Source of the DNA: Kingella_B sp963529665
GTDB lineage: Bacteria > Pseudomonadota > Gammaproteobacteria > Burkholderiales > Neisseriaceae
Assembly: GCA_963529665.1 (NCBI GenBank)
Contig: CAUSAG010000002.1
Location: 62,001-126,000 of the forward strand
Length of the DNA stretch: 64,000 bases
Direction of reading: 5' to 3'
Position numbers and translations under genes: made by a program. Under the pieces are notes generated by a model. It was not told the origin of the DNA, ran no database searches, and was given only the letters and a program-made list of their open reading frames with translations. Below, in pieces: positions 25,825 to 34,382 of this stretch (the first letter of the stretch is position 1; every line of letters begins with the position of its first letter).

Positions 25825-26243
25825 CTACACATTCTCATTCAACACCAATACAAGCATGACCATACGCGCAAATACGCCGTTTTGTGCTTATTCAAAGTAA
25901 TAAGCATGCGGCGTGCCATCTACGTCGGGCGCAATTTCGTCCACGCGCGGCAGGGGGTGCAGCACACGCAGATTGGGTTTGGCATTGGCCAAAGTGGCGG
26001 CATGCAGGTTGAATTTGCCTTGGATTTTGGCGAATTCCACGTCATCGATGCGTTCGCGCTGCACGCGGGTCATATACAGGATATCTGCCCATTCCGCCGC
26101 ACTTTCCAAATTGGGCAGTATCTGCCATTTTGCGCCGGCTTCGTCCAATTCTGCGGTAATGTATTCGGGCATGGCCAGGCTGGGCGGCGACACAAATGCA
26201 AATTCGCAGCCGAAGCGTTTTAAAGCTTGCACCAGCGAAAACC
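25825..26243 (-). pseudogene. pyrB: pyrB remnant (aspartate carbamoyltransferase)
   Basis: Only the C-terminal third remains. SLVQALKRFGCEFAFVSPPS through VLHPLPRVDEIAPD matches catalytic-subunit sequence strongly. The 5' two thirds are missing; similarity stops a few bases before the dusC start. After HAYYFE a TAA (25888-25890) replaces the expected Gln, yet the same frame then continues AQNGVFARMVMLVLVLNENV to a natural stop at 25825, so a CAA-to-TAA change has also occurred. It cannot make active transcarbamoylase. A functional pyrB must lie elsewhere if the strain makes pyrimidines. Confidence 0.9.
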
Positions 26244-26246
26244 ACC

Positions 26247-27200
26247 ATGCCCAAACTCATTCTCGCCCCCATGCAAGGGCTAACTGATGCCCCCATGCGC
26301 GACCTGCTCACCCGCATCGGCGGCTACGACGAATGCGTGAGCGAATTCGTCCGCATCACCCACACCGTCCATTCCCGCGCCACATGGCTGCGCCACGTCC
26401 CCGAAATCGCCCGGCAAAACCGCACTCCGTCGGGCATCCCCTGCACCACCCAACTGCTCGGCAGCGATGCCGACATGATGGCAAAAAACGCCCTAGCCGC
26501 CGTACACTTTGGCGTGCAAAGCATAGACCTAAACTTCGGCTGCCCCGCGCCCACAGTAAACAAACACCAAGGCGGCGCCATCCTGCTGCGCGAGCCCGAA
26601 CGCATCCACCAAATCGTGCGCGAACTGCGTTTCAGGCTGCCAGAACACATCACGCTCACCGCCAAAATGCGTCTCGGCTTTGACAACACCGACCTTGTCA
26701 TCGCCAACGCCCAAGCCATCGCCGAAGGCGGCGCTAGCCAAATCACCGTGCACGCCCGCACCAAAGTGCAAGGCTACGAGCCGCCCGCCCATTGGCATTG
26801 GCTCAAAACCATCCGCGAGCAAGTTGGCATCCCCATCATCGCCAACGGCGACGTGTTCACGCTGGACGACTACCTCGCCATCCGCCAAACCAGCGGCTGC
26901 GACGACGTGATGATTGGGCGCGGCGCGGTGATGCGCCCCGATTTGGCGCGCCAAATCAAACGGCACCTGCGCGGCGAACCCGTTCAGGCTGCCGCATTCA
27001 ACGCAGAAATCATGGATTGGATACGGCTGTTTTTTGATTTGTGCCTCGCGCACGAGCCGCAAGGCAAATACGCCGTCGCTCGGCTCAAACAATGGCTCGG
27101 CATGATGAAAAAAGCCTACCCCGAAGCGACGCAACTGTTTACCACCGTGCGGACTTTGCGCGAAGCGGATGAGATTAAACGGGTCTTACAGGATTTTTAG
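26247..27200 (+). CDS. dusC: tRNA-dihydrouridine(16) synthase, DusC type
   Basis: A 317-residue FMN enzyme that reduces a uridine in the tRNA D-loop. The N-terminus MPKLILAPMQGLTDAPMRDL, the active-site LNFGCPAPTVNKHQGGA with its catalytic Cys, and HARTKVQGYEPPAHW place it with DusC (U16) rather than DusA or DusB. The start at 26247 lies right next to the truncated pyrB fragment, so its native upstream region has probably been replaced. No strong ribosome binding site is visible (GAAAACCACC). DUS peptides are present (ELRFRLPEH and PVQAAAF). Confidence 0.92.
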   Translation: MPKLILAPMQGLTDAPMRDLLTRIGGYDECVSEFVRITHTVHSRATWLRHVPEIARQNRTPSGIPCTTQLLGSDADMMAKNALAAVHFGVQSIDLNFGCPAPTVNKHQGGAILLREPERIHQIVRELRFRLPEHITLTAKMRLGFDNTDLVIANAQAIAEGGASQITVHARTKVQGYEPPAHWHWLKTIREQVGIPIIANGDVFTLDDYLAIRQTSGCDDVMIGRGAVMRPDLARQIKRHLRGEPVQAAAFNAEIMDWIRLFFDLCLAHEPQGKYAVARLKQWLGMMKKAYPEATQLFTTVRTLREADEIKRVLQDF

Positions 27201-27293
27201 ACTGCCTAGAACAAACGAGTTGGCAAACAAAAAGGCTTGCACGATTGTTGGGCAAGCATTTTGTGATCAGGATGAAGGGAACGCGGGCAATGA

Positions 27294-27321
27294 AAAAAGC
27301 AGCTAAGATTAGCTGCTTTTT
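27294..27321 (-). terminator. Terminator of tRNA-Leu
   Basis: AAAAAGCAGCTAA and TTAGCTGCTTTTT form a perfect 13-bp stem with a two-base loop, immediately 3' of the tRNA on the minus strand and ending in a T run. Confidence 0.9.
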
Positions 27322-27326
27322 GTATG

Positions 27327-27411
27327 TGGTGCGGATGGAGAGACTCGAACTCTCACACCTTGCGGCGCCAGAACCTAAATCTGGTGCGTCTACCAATTTC
27401 GCCACATCCGC
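27327..27411 (-). tRNA. tRNA-Leu (anticodon UAG)
   Basis: An 85-nt class II tRNA with encoded CCA. The acceptor GCGGATG pairs with CATCCGC. The anticodon stem CCAGA/TCTGG holds loop TTTAGGT with TAG at its centre. A variable arm (GCGCCGCAAGGTGT) and T arm (GAGTTCGAGTCTC) follow. It decodes CUA and related Leu codons. Confidence 0.97.
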
Positions 27412-27494
27412 GTTTTTGTGAAGTGGCGGATTATACGGCTTTGCAACAAAATTGCAAGCGATTTTTGGCGCGGCGAGCGGCAAGCATGGTGCGG

Positions 27495-28226
27495 TTAAAA
27501 ACGCTCGTTGGCTTGCAAATAGCGCCATTTGCCTTGCGGCAGCGCGCCCAGTTTAACGCGCCCGATGCGGATGCGTTTTAAGCCGACAACGCGCAAGCCA
27601 ACCAGCTCGCACATGCGACGGATTTGGCGTTTTTTGCCTTGCTTTAACACGAAGCGCAGCTGGTCTTGGTTTTGCCATGTTACTTGGGCGGGGCGCAGCT
27701 TTTCGCCGTCTAGGCTTAATCCGTGGTTGAGCAGGGCGAGTCCGTTTTCTTTCAGGCTGCCTTTTACGCGCACGAGGTATTCTTTTTCGCTATGGCTGTT
27801 GTCGCCAATCAGCTGTTTGGCGATGCGCCCGTCTTGGGTGAGCACGAGTAAGCCGACTGAATCAATGTCTAGCCTGCCTGCGGGGGCGAGATTGCGGGTG
27901 TGGCTGGGATGGAAGGCGATGCGGCTGGTGTCGCCACTCCATTGGTTTTCAGCGGTGATGAGTTCGGCGGCGGCGCGGTAGTCGTTTTCAGGCTGCCCGC
28001 TCACAAAGCCAACGGGTTTATTCAGCAAGATGGTAACGCGGCTGGCTTGTTGTTCATGGGCTTGTTTGTTTAGGTCTATGCGGTCGGCGGGGGTTACTTT
28101 TTGCCCGAGCACGGCGGTAATACCGTTTACGCTGACCCAGCCTTTTTCAATATAGCTATCGGCTTCGCGGCGCGAGCAGATACCGAGTTCTGCCATGCGT
28201 TTGGATAGGCGGATGGGGTCGGTCAT
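27495..28226 (-). CDS. Pseudouridine synthase, RsuA/RluF family
   Basis: A 243-residue enzyme that converts a uridine of rRNA to pseudouridine. An N-terminal S4 RNA-binding domain (LSKRMAELGICSRREADSYI) is followed by the catalytic domain with the nucleophilic Asp in AGRLDIDSVGLLVLT. The motif KQGKKRQIRRMCELVGLRVV resembles RluF (23S U2604) more than RsuA as I recall them; the exact site is not certain. The start at 28226 follows AAAGGAATCC. Two DUS-encoded peptides (GQPENDYRA and VKGSLKENG) lie in loops. Just upstream, four DUS in alternating orientation fill the gap to hemY. Confidence 0.85.
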   Translation of the reverse strand: MTDPIRLSKRMAELGICSRREADSYIEKGWVSVNGITAVLGQKVTPADRIDLNKQAHEQQASRVTILLNKPVGFVSGQPENDYRAAAELITAENQWSGDTSRIAFHPSHTRNLAPAGRLDIDSVGLLVLTQDGRIAKQLIGDNSHSEKEYLVRVKGSLKENGLALLNHGLSLDGEKLRPAQVTWQNQDQLRFVLKQGKKRQIRRMCELVGLRVVGLKRIRIGRVKLGALPQGKWRYLQANERF

Positions 28227-28367
28227 GGGGATTCCTTTGTATAGATGGGCAGCCTGAAACAATGGGATTAACAGGTTTTCAGGCTGCCTTTAATGCGTTG
28301 CATGTATTCAAACAAAATTTTCAGGCTGCCTAATCTGTATCCATAGGCAGCCTGAAAACTTGTTGCG

Positions 28368-29561
28368 TTATGCTTCGCTAATGCTGTCTAACGCTAAACG
28401 GCGTTGCTCTTGCGCAGCATCTTGGCGCGCTGAATGGTCGTACACTTTGGCAAGCACCAAGCGAGTTTGCGGCGCAGGATGCAGGGCGAGACTGGCTTCC
28501 AAATAGCTTTGTGCCTTGCCCCACAATTGTTTTTGCGCGGCAAGCTCGCCCAGATACATCAGCAGGCGCGAATCTTTGGGATTGTCTTTCAGCCATGTAT
28601 CGCCCGTATCAATCGCTTTTTGCTGGCGGCGGTCGTCTAAATAGCGCACGCTGGCAACAAAGGGAGGCAGCAAATTGGCATCGCGCGAGTTGGGATAATG
28701 CGTGTTCACCCATGCAATCGCTTGGTCATACAAGCCCAACTCGTTGTATTTGCGTGCGATGGCAACGTTCAGGGCGTTGTTGCGCAAAGATTCGGGGATG
28801 CGTTTCAGGCAGGCTTTCATGCCTGCGGCATCGTTTGCCAAATCCAGCAGCTTGCGATACGCCACTTCGGCGGTTTGCTGTGCTTCGGTGTCGTTCATGG
28901 CGCCTGCGCGTTGCAATTTTTCGGTTTTGTCTAGGATGTCTAGCGCATCGCCTTTATCCAACGCCATACGCAATTGCAAGCGCGCCAAGCGGGTGAGACG
29001 CGGATTGATTTGCGCGGCGGCGGTGAGATGGGTGGTGGCGCTGTCGTAATCTTGTTGATTCAACGCACTTTCTGCCAGCAGCAAATGGCGTGATAGCTGG
29101 GTTTTGCTGGGCAGCTTGGCGATGTCGTTCAGATATTGGTCGCGCGCTTCGGTGTTGTGGCTTTGGTCGGCGGCGTGAGCAGCCAGCATCAAGGCAAGAA
29201 TACGGTTGTCGCCTGCTTGCTTGTTGGCAAGCACTTTATCGGCGTGTTGCGCGGCTTCTTGGAATTTGCCTTCAAAATACGCCAAGCCTGCGGCGTTGAG
29301 TTCTTGCGCTGCTTTGCGGCTGCGGCGTGATGCGCCAAATTGGCTTAAACGATGCGGCGTGCCAAAAATGCCTACCAGCAGCTTAATCAACAAATACCAC
29401 ACAAACACGCTCAGCAAAGCAACGATGATGAAGAAGTTGAGATTCATGCGCAGCGAATAGCCTTCCACCACAAAATAAACGTTGCCGGTGTAAGTTTTGG
29501 CGAGCATGGCTAGCCCGATGGCGCAGAGAAATAGAAAGATTATCCAAATGAGCTGTTTCAT
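28368..29561 (-). CDS. hemY: HemY-like TPR membrane protein
   Basis: A 397-residue protein with two N-terminal membrane helices (about residues 3-20 and 41-64) followed by tetratricopeptide-like helical repeats in the cytoplasm or periplasm. The start MKQLIWIIFLFLCAIGLAML and the loop GYSLRMNLNFF are typical of the proteobacterial HemY N-terminal domain (not the Bacillus oxidase of the same name). Its function is unknown, but it is always linked to haem genes. It overlaps hemX by 4 bp (ATGA), so translation is coupled. Third gene of hemD-hemX-hemY. Confidence 0.9.
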   Translation of the reverse strand: MKQLIWIIFLFLCAIGLAMLAKTYTGNVYFVVEGYSLRMNLNFFIIVALLSVFVWYLLIKLLVGIFGTPHRLSQFGASRRSRKAAQELNAAGLAYFEGKFQEAAQHADKVLANKQAGDNRILALMLAAHAADQSHNTEARDQYLNDIAKLPSKTQLSRHLLLAESALNQQDYDSATTHLTAAAQINPRLTRLARLQLRMALDKGDALDILDKTEKLQRAGAMNDTEAQQTAEVAYRKLLDLANDAAGMKACLKRIPESLRNNALNVAIARKYNELGLYDQAIAWVNTHYPNSRDANLLPPFVASVRYLDDRRQQKAIDTGDTWLKDNPKDSRLLMYLGELAAQKQLWGKAQSYLEASLALHPAPQTRLVLAKVYDHSARQDAAQEQRRLALDSISEA

Positions 29562-30961
29562 GCTTTGGCTCCTTTGGTTTCGCTGGCGGGTTTAGGCGCT
29601 GGCTCGGAGGCGGATGGTTTGGATGCAGGCTGGCTGGCGGCTTTGCTGTCTGATTTTTCGGATTTGGGCTCGGATGCAGCGGCTGCGGGCGACGCAGCAA
29701 CGGGCGTAGGATCAGATGCGACTTTGGGAGCAGATGCAGCAGCAGGCGCAACAGGCGCGGCAGGTTTGCTTTCAGGCAGCACCACAGGCAGCGCGGTGCG
29801 CACGTTGTTTTGATAATCGCGCACGGCAGCTAGGCTGGCTTTGAGCGCTTCGTCGGAAACCATGCGGATCTCTACCGATTTGAGCTCGTCCACTTCTTTG
29901 AGCCATGTTTGGGTGTTGGGCGATTGCACATCAAAATAGCGTTTTACCGTTTCTTCAATCGCGGCAAGCCCGTGTTGATAGACTTCGCTGTTGTGTTGCA
30001 GTAAGGCAAGGCGCGCATCCAGCAGGCGTAGGCGCAAGTTTTCGCGCAGATAGAAGACTTGTTCCGCGCCAATGAGCATGGCGTCGTTGTTGTCTAGTTT
30101 GCGCACTTCCACCATGCTTTTAACCAGCTCGCTGGTGTTGTTCCATGCGCGCGTCCAAAAGCTGCCCGCTTTGGATGTGGGCGCGGGCTCGGCGTTTTGG
30201 GCGTTCATGGTGCTGTCCACCAGCAGCGGCAGGCTGTCCACCGCGCTTTCCAAGCGGTCTAGGCGCAGGGCAGTGGCGGAAACGTTGAGATAGGGGCGGT
30301 TTTTGAGCGCCGCCAAATCTTGGCTGATGGCTTGTTTAATGGGCAGCAATTCAGGCTGCTCAAAGCGGTTGAGCCGTTGTTCTACGTTTTCTAGCACGGT
30401 GGTGGCAACAGGCACATTGCCTGATAGCAATAGCTGTTGCGATGCGGTGTTTAGGGTTACTTCAATTTCGTCTACCAGCCAGTTGACGCGCCCTTTGAGC
30501 AATTCGGCGTAGGCGCGGTGGATGCCGTCTAGTGTTTGCGCGGTGTCGCTTTCGTTTTGCAGGATTTTGTTAAGCTGGGTGTCTAGTTCGGCTTGTTTGG
30601 CTAGGGTGGCTTGCAGTCGCGTGGCGTTTTCGCTGTTGCCCAGCGCGGCTTGGTTTAGGTCTTGCCCGATGCGCATTTCTTGTTGTTTGAGCACGTTTTG
30701 CCCTTGCACAAATAAAAAGCCGCTTGCACCCAGCGCAATCAGCGATAACACCAGCGCGCCTGTGGCGATGCCGCGCCCGCTGCTGGTTTTTTGTTGGATA
30801 ACGATGGGCTGGGGCTGCGCGGGGTCGGGTTGTTTTTCAGGCTGCAATGGTTTTTCAGGCTGCGGTTGGGGTTCGGGTTTGCTGGTGCCAATTGTTTCAA
30901 TGGTTTCTGCGTTGGCGGCAGCTTGGTTTTCAGGCTGCTGATTTTGTGTGTTGTCGGTCAT
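29558..30961 (-). CDS. hemX: HemX-like membrane protein
   Basis: A 467-residue bitopic protein with a Pro/Glu/Gln-rich cytoplasmic N-terminus (DUS peptides QQPEN and LQPEKQP), one membrane helix (about residues 66-88) and a long alpha-helical, partly coiled-coil domain. It ends in a low-complexity Ala/Ser/Lys/Glu tail. HemX is sometimes named uroporphyrinogen-III methyltransferase, but this protein has no methyltransferase motif. Its role is unproven; the constant partners hemD and hemY suggest organising haem synthesis at the membrane. It overlaps both neighbours by 4 bp. Confidence 0.9.
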   Translation of the reverse strand: MTDNTQNQQPENQAAANAETIETIGTSKPEPQPQPEKPLQPEKQPDPAQPQPIVIQQKTSSGRGIATGALVLSLIALGASGFLFVQGQNVLKQQEMRIGQDLNQAALGNSENATRLQATLAKQAELDTQLNKILQNESDTAQTLDGIHRAYAELLKGRVNWLVDEIEVTLNTASQQLLLSGNVPVATTVLENVEQRLNRFEQPELLPIKQAISQDLAALKNRPYLNVSATALRLDRLESAVDSLPLLVDSTMNAQNAEPAPTSKAGSFWTRAWNNTSELVKSMVEVRKLDNNDAMLIGAEQVFYLRENLRLRLLDARLALLQHNSEVYQHGLAAIEETVKRYFDVQSPNTQTWLKEVDELKSVEIRMVSDEALKASLAAVRDYQNNVRTALPVVLPESKPAAPVAPAAASAPKVASDPTPVAASPAAAASEPKSEKSDSKAASQPASKPSASEPAPKPASETKGAKA

Positions 30962-31692
30962 TTGGGATTGCTCCGTGATGAAAAATAGTTAAGCGCATCG
31001 CTTAATTGGGCTACGGTGTGAACGTGGTCGGCACCAAGCGCGGTTAGGGTTTGGGCGATGCGCGTGTGTTGTGTGAAGTATAGCAAGGATTTGAGGTTTT
31101 GCCTAAATGCTTGTGGGCATTGTGTAAACAGCTCTTGGGCAAGCTCGGATGAAGTTATCCATGCGGCGCGGGGGGCGGCAGCCTGAAACGTTTGCCAGTT
31201 AAGCGGCTGGGGGATGCGCTGATAGCATTCGGCGTATTGCACGGCAAAGCTGCGTTGGCGCAGGGCTTGGGCGAGATGCTCGCGCCCGCCTTGCCCGCGG
31301 ATGATGACGATGCGGCTGCTGAGTGGTAGGCTGTGCCAAATGGGCTGTGCAAGGGCGGCTTCGCTGTCGTTGCCGTTGGTGGGGGCGTGGACGAGGGCGA
31401 TGCCTTGTTGATGCAGGGCTTGGGCGGTTTGCTTGCCGACTGCGATGTGGATGATGGGTGGTTGGTGGGTTTTCAGGCTGCCTAAATGGGGCGCGGCGAT
31501 TTCTACGGCGGTGGGGCTCACCCAAAACAGGGCTTGGGCGGGAGCGATGGTTTGCGGCAGCCTGAAAAGGGTTTCGGCGATGGGGGCGATGCGGATGGGG
31601 GCAAAGGGGACGGCTTGCCAGCCTGCGGCGGCGCAGATGGCGATGTCGGGGGCGAGGCGGTTTTCGGGGCGGATAAGGAGGATGGTGGGCAT
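30958..31692 (-). CDS. hemD: Uroporphyrinogen-III synthase
   Basis: Cyclises hydroxymethylbilane with inversion of ring D. The family is poorly conserved in sequence; the 244-residue length, the start MPTILLIRPENRLAPDIAIC, the segments FWVSPTAVEIAAP and IIRGQGGREHLAQALRQR, and the position before hemX-hemY make the call firm. The start at 31692 is chosen because the upstream open frame is DUS-derived (GSLKQPPN and FSFQAALQ). hemC, often next to it, is not in the adjacent upstream region. Confidence 0.9.
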   Translation of the reverse strand: MPTILLIRPENRLAPDIAICAAAGWQAVPFAPIRIAPIAETLFRLPQTIAPAQALFWVSPTAVEIAAPHLGSLKTHQPPIIHIAVGKQTAQALHQQGIALVHAPTNGNDSEAALAQPIWHSLPLSSRIVIIRGQGGREHLAQALRQRSFAVQYAECYQRIPQPLNWQTFQAAAPRAAWITSSELAQELFTQCPQAFRQNLKSLLYFTQHTRIAQTLTALGADHVHTVAQLSDALNYFSSRSNPK

Positions 31693-32371
31693 GGTGGGGG
31701 GATTGGGTGGCTGTTTCAGGCTGCCTATCGGGGGCTGTTTATTGGGTTGTAAGGCAGCCTGAAAACTAAAATGGGGCAGCAACGGCTAGTTGCTAAATGG
31801 TGTGTTTAATCGGGTTGGGGGAAATGTTGGCGAGCCGCTGACGCTCCATTGGGTTGCGGGCTTCGCAAAGGTTTCTGCAAGCGCCATTGGTTGTGGATTT
31901 CAGGCTGAAACCTTTGAAAAATTTGCAACCGATGGGGCATTGGCGGCTCGCCGATATTTGGGTAAAACAGCAATGCTCTGCGTTAATAAGCCATTTGGTA
32001 GCGAACTGCCGCCGTTCCCTTTTAGATTTCAGGCTGCCGTTGAGGTTTTGCAAAGGTTTTAGGCTGCCTCATATCCCACTAAACAGTTTCTACTCCAATA
32101 GGCAGCCTGAAAATGGACAAGGAATGGTTAATGCTGCATGGGGTGCAGGGGCTTGCCCCTGCTCGTGGTAGGCGGCGAAACGCCTGCTCTGGCAAAAAAT
32201 AGGCAAAAGGCAGCCTGAAAGCAGGTGGGTATTATAGATGTTTATGTTAAAAAGCGTAATTTTATGCTAAATTGGAGCTGGGTTTTAGCTTCGCAACTCT
32301 GCTTCGCTACGCAGGCTGCCGTGCGTTGCTGCTGGCTTCGGCTGAAATTTTTTAGAGACAAGGAGATTGAA
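31693..32371. other. Gene-free region with repeats between hemD and SDR gene
   Basis: No credible gene is seen in this 680-bp gap. It holds a large imperfect palindrome (31829-31952), several kingDUS, and two small perfect hairpins (CAGGGG-CTTG-CCCCTG near 32147 and AGGCG-GCGAAA-CGCCT near 32170). Further on, TAGCTTCGCAACTCTGCTTC (32286-32305) is related to sequence at 36436-36463. A short A/T-rich stretch at 32240-32270 could hold the SDR promoter. Confidence 0.6.
31829..31952. repeat. Inverted-repeat element, family shared with 61177-61204
   Basis: Arms of about 29 bp: 31829-31857 begins GGCGAGCCGCTGACGCTCCA and 31925-31952 is its near-complement. Inner blocks GCAAAGGTTTC and GAAACCTTTG also pair. 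The complement of the left arm (CAATGGAGCGTCAGCGGCTC) recurs at 61177-61204, indicating a dispersed repeat family. Confidence 0.65.
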
Positions 32372-33112
32372 ATGACAACGAAATCATTGGAAAACAATGC
32401 ATTAGCAAACAAGGTGATATTGGTAACGGGCGCATCGCAGGGCTTGGGCGCGGAGGTGGCGAAATCTTGCGCGGCGGCGGGGGCGACGGTGGTGTTGCTG
32501 GGGCGCAGTCAAAAGAAATTGGAAAAGGTGTATGACGAGGTGTTGGCGGCGGGCAGCGTAGAGCCGTTTGCGATTTGTTTTGACATGATTGGCGCGCAGG
32601 AGCTGGAATTTGAACAACTGGCGCGCACGTTGGCAGAGGCGACGCAGGGTAAATTGGACGGGGTGATTCATTGCGCGAGCTATTTTTACGCGCTTTCGCC
32701 GTTGGATTTTCAAACGGTGGCGGAGTGGGTGAACCAATACCGCATCAACACGGTGGCGCCGATGGCTTTAACGCGGGCGGTGTTGCCGATGCTGAAAGAA
32801 TCGCCTGACGCTTCGGTGGTTTTTGTGGGCGAAAGCCACGGCGAAGCGCCGCAGGCGTATTGGGGCGGCTTTGGCGCGAGCAAGGCGGCGTTGAATTATT
32901 TGTGTAAAGTGGCGGCGGATGAGTGGGAGCGCTTTCCAAATTTGCGCGCGAATGTGTTGGTACCTGGGTCTATCAATTCGCCGCAGCGCATCAAAACCCA
33001 CCCTGGGGAGACGGCGGCGGAGCGCAAGGATATGGCAGACATTACGCCTGATTTTGTGTGGTGGGCGAGCGAGCAAAGCAGGGGGCGCAGCGGGGAGATT
33101 GTTTACTTATAG
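32372..33112 (+). CDS. Short-chain dehydrogenase/reductase family protein, YciK-like
   Basis: A 246-residue SDR with the nucleotide-binding TGASQGLG near residue 21. It aligns with E. coli YciK as I remember it, but the active-site YxxxK reads FGASK, so the catalytic Tyr is replaced by Phe, while the Lys and the preceding Ser (GESHGE) remain. Normal reductase chemistry is therefore doubtful. The start at 32372 follows an excellent AAGGAGATTGAA; a longer frame upstream is discarded. The substrate is unknown. It ends at an extended DUS hairpin shared with the convergent acyltransferase. Confidence 0.8.
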   Translation: MTTKSLENNALANKVILVTGASQGLGAEVAKSCAAAGATVVLLGRSQKKLEKVYDEVLAAGSVEPFAICFDMIGAQELEFEQLARTLAEATQGKLDGVIHCASYFYALSPLDFQTVAEWVNQYRINTVAPMALTRAVLPMLKESPDASVVFVGESHGEAPQAYWGGFGASKAALNYLCKVAADEWERFPNLRANVLVPGSINSPQRIKTHPGETAAERKDMADITPDFVWWASEQSRGRSGEIVYL

Positions 33113-33127
33113 TCATTGCATAGATTG

Positions 33128-33202
33128 AGGCAGCCTGAAAACGAGCGTAGCGAGTTTCAGCGAAGCTAAAACGGCATCTTAAAATACGTTTTCAGGCTGC
33201 CT
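33128..33202. terminator. Extended DUS hairpin element, copy 3, likely bidirectional terminator
   Basis: kingDUS, the conserved filler (GAGCGTAGCGAGTTTCAGCG) and an inverted kingDUS followed by TTTTTT, lying between convergent genes. It is almost the exact complement of copy 4 at 62957-63031, including the extra segment AAAATACGTTTTC. Confidence 0.75.
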
Positions 33203-33230
33203 TTTTTGTGGTGTAGATGAATGCCCTACT

Positions 33231-34382
33231 CTATTGTCGCTTCCGCAAGAATGGACGTTCCACACCCAAATAAGTAGTACACGACAACAATAACACCAGC
33301 ACAAAAATCAGCGGGAATGTTGCTATATAAACCAACAAACCATGTGCTTGGAAATCAAACCAACCACCCAGCGCAAACACGCTATACAGCACCACGCCAT
33401 GCATCAAATAAATGCTGTAACTCATATCGCCCAACATTTTCATGCCGCGATGTCGCAAAATGCCGCCAAAATCATAGCCCCCTGCCAACAGCAAAAACAA
33501 TAACGCCACCAAAATGCGGTTGATTGGCGTATAAGGTGGAAATAAAAACGCCGTTGCCAGCAGCAAAAGCGACACTGCCACATTCAGCCATTTTTTATAT
33601 TGTTGTATCCATGGCAACAGCACCCCGCTCAAACTCACCGCCGCAGCGGAGAGCACAAATTGCCAATAATGGTGGGTATCGGTTTGCGTGATAATCCAGC
33701 CGAATAACGCGCCGCACAAGGCAATCACGCCCCATTGTTTTTTATTGCTCGCAGGCAATTGGTGCATTGCCGTATGAATAAACGGCAGGCTGAAATAAAA
33801 TGCCCATTCGTAAAGCAAAGTCCACTGCACACCTGCGTTGGCAATAAAACTCACAAAACCATTGAGTGGCTGATAGCGAAAAGTTGCCCAGTGAAAAAGC
33901 CAATCTGCGCCATCCCAAAACGCCACATTTTCCACGCCCACTGCTTTAAAGCTGGCATACACCACAAACAGTAGCGACAGCAGATACAACGGCATAATCC
34001 GCCGAATGCGCGCGATGTATAAGTTTTTCCAATTGATTTCTTTTTGTTTGAGTTTATTAAGAAAAAGAAAGCCTGTAATCATAAAAAACAGGCTAACAGG
34101 AATCGCACCAATATTTTGCGCAAAATACATCCAATGCTGACCAAAATTATCAGCGATACCCCATTCCCCTTCTATCTTCCAGCGATACATCAAATAAAAA
34201 TGGTGAGCAAATACGCAAGTTGCCAATGCGCCGCGCAATCCGTCCAATGGCGAATTTCGGTGCATGGAATCAAATTTCTCATAAAATTTTTGCGGCGTCC
34301 GCGCCAATAAAAAAGCCACGACCGCCAGCGACAGCATCATCAGCAAAACCAATAAAACCAACGCTAATCTAGGCTCTCTCAT
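33231..34382 (-). CDS. Membrane acyltransferase, acyltransferase-3 (OafA) family
   Basis: A 383-residue integral membrane protein with about ten helices. After an N-terminal helix (about residues 7-27) come the family hallmarks LDGLRGALATCVFAHHFYLM, with the catalytic His pair region, and RIRRIMPLY. Near the end is SYSIYLMHGVVLY. Such proteins add acetyl or other acyl groups to surface glycans such as O-antigen, capsule or peptidoglycan. It lacks the SGNH domain that some members carry. Its ATG overlaps the era stop codon by 4 bp, so the two are co-transcribed. The substrate is not predictable. Confidence 0.9.
   Translation of the reverse strand: MREPRLALVLLVLLMMLSLAVVAFLLARTPQKFYEKFDSMHRNSPLDGLRGALATCVFAHHFYLMYRWKIEGEWGIADNFGQHWMYFAQNIGAIPVSLFFMITGFLFLNKLKQKEINWKNLYIARIRRIMPLYLLSLLFVVYASFKAVGVENVAFWDGADWLFHWATFRYQPLNGFVSFIANAGVQWTLLYEWAFYFSLPFIHTAMHQLPASNKKQWGVIALCGALFGWIITQTDTHHYWQFVLSAAAVSLSGVLLPWIQQYKKWLNVAVSLLLLATAFLFPPYTPINRILVALLFLLLAGGYDFGGILRHRGMKMLGDMSYSIYLMHGVVLYSVFALGGWFDFQAHGLLVYIATFPLIFVLVLLLSCTTYLGVERPFLRKRQ

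Noticed and set aside
31790..32171. Overlapping short frames between hemD and the SDR gene
   Set aside because: They read through repeat and DUS sequence on both strands and have no consistent codon use.
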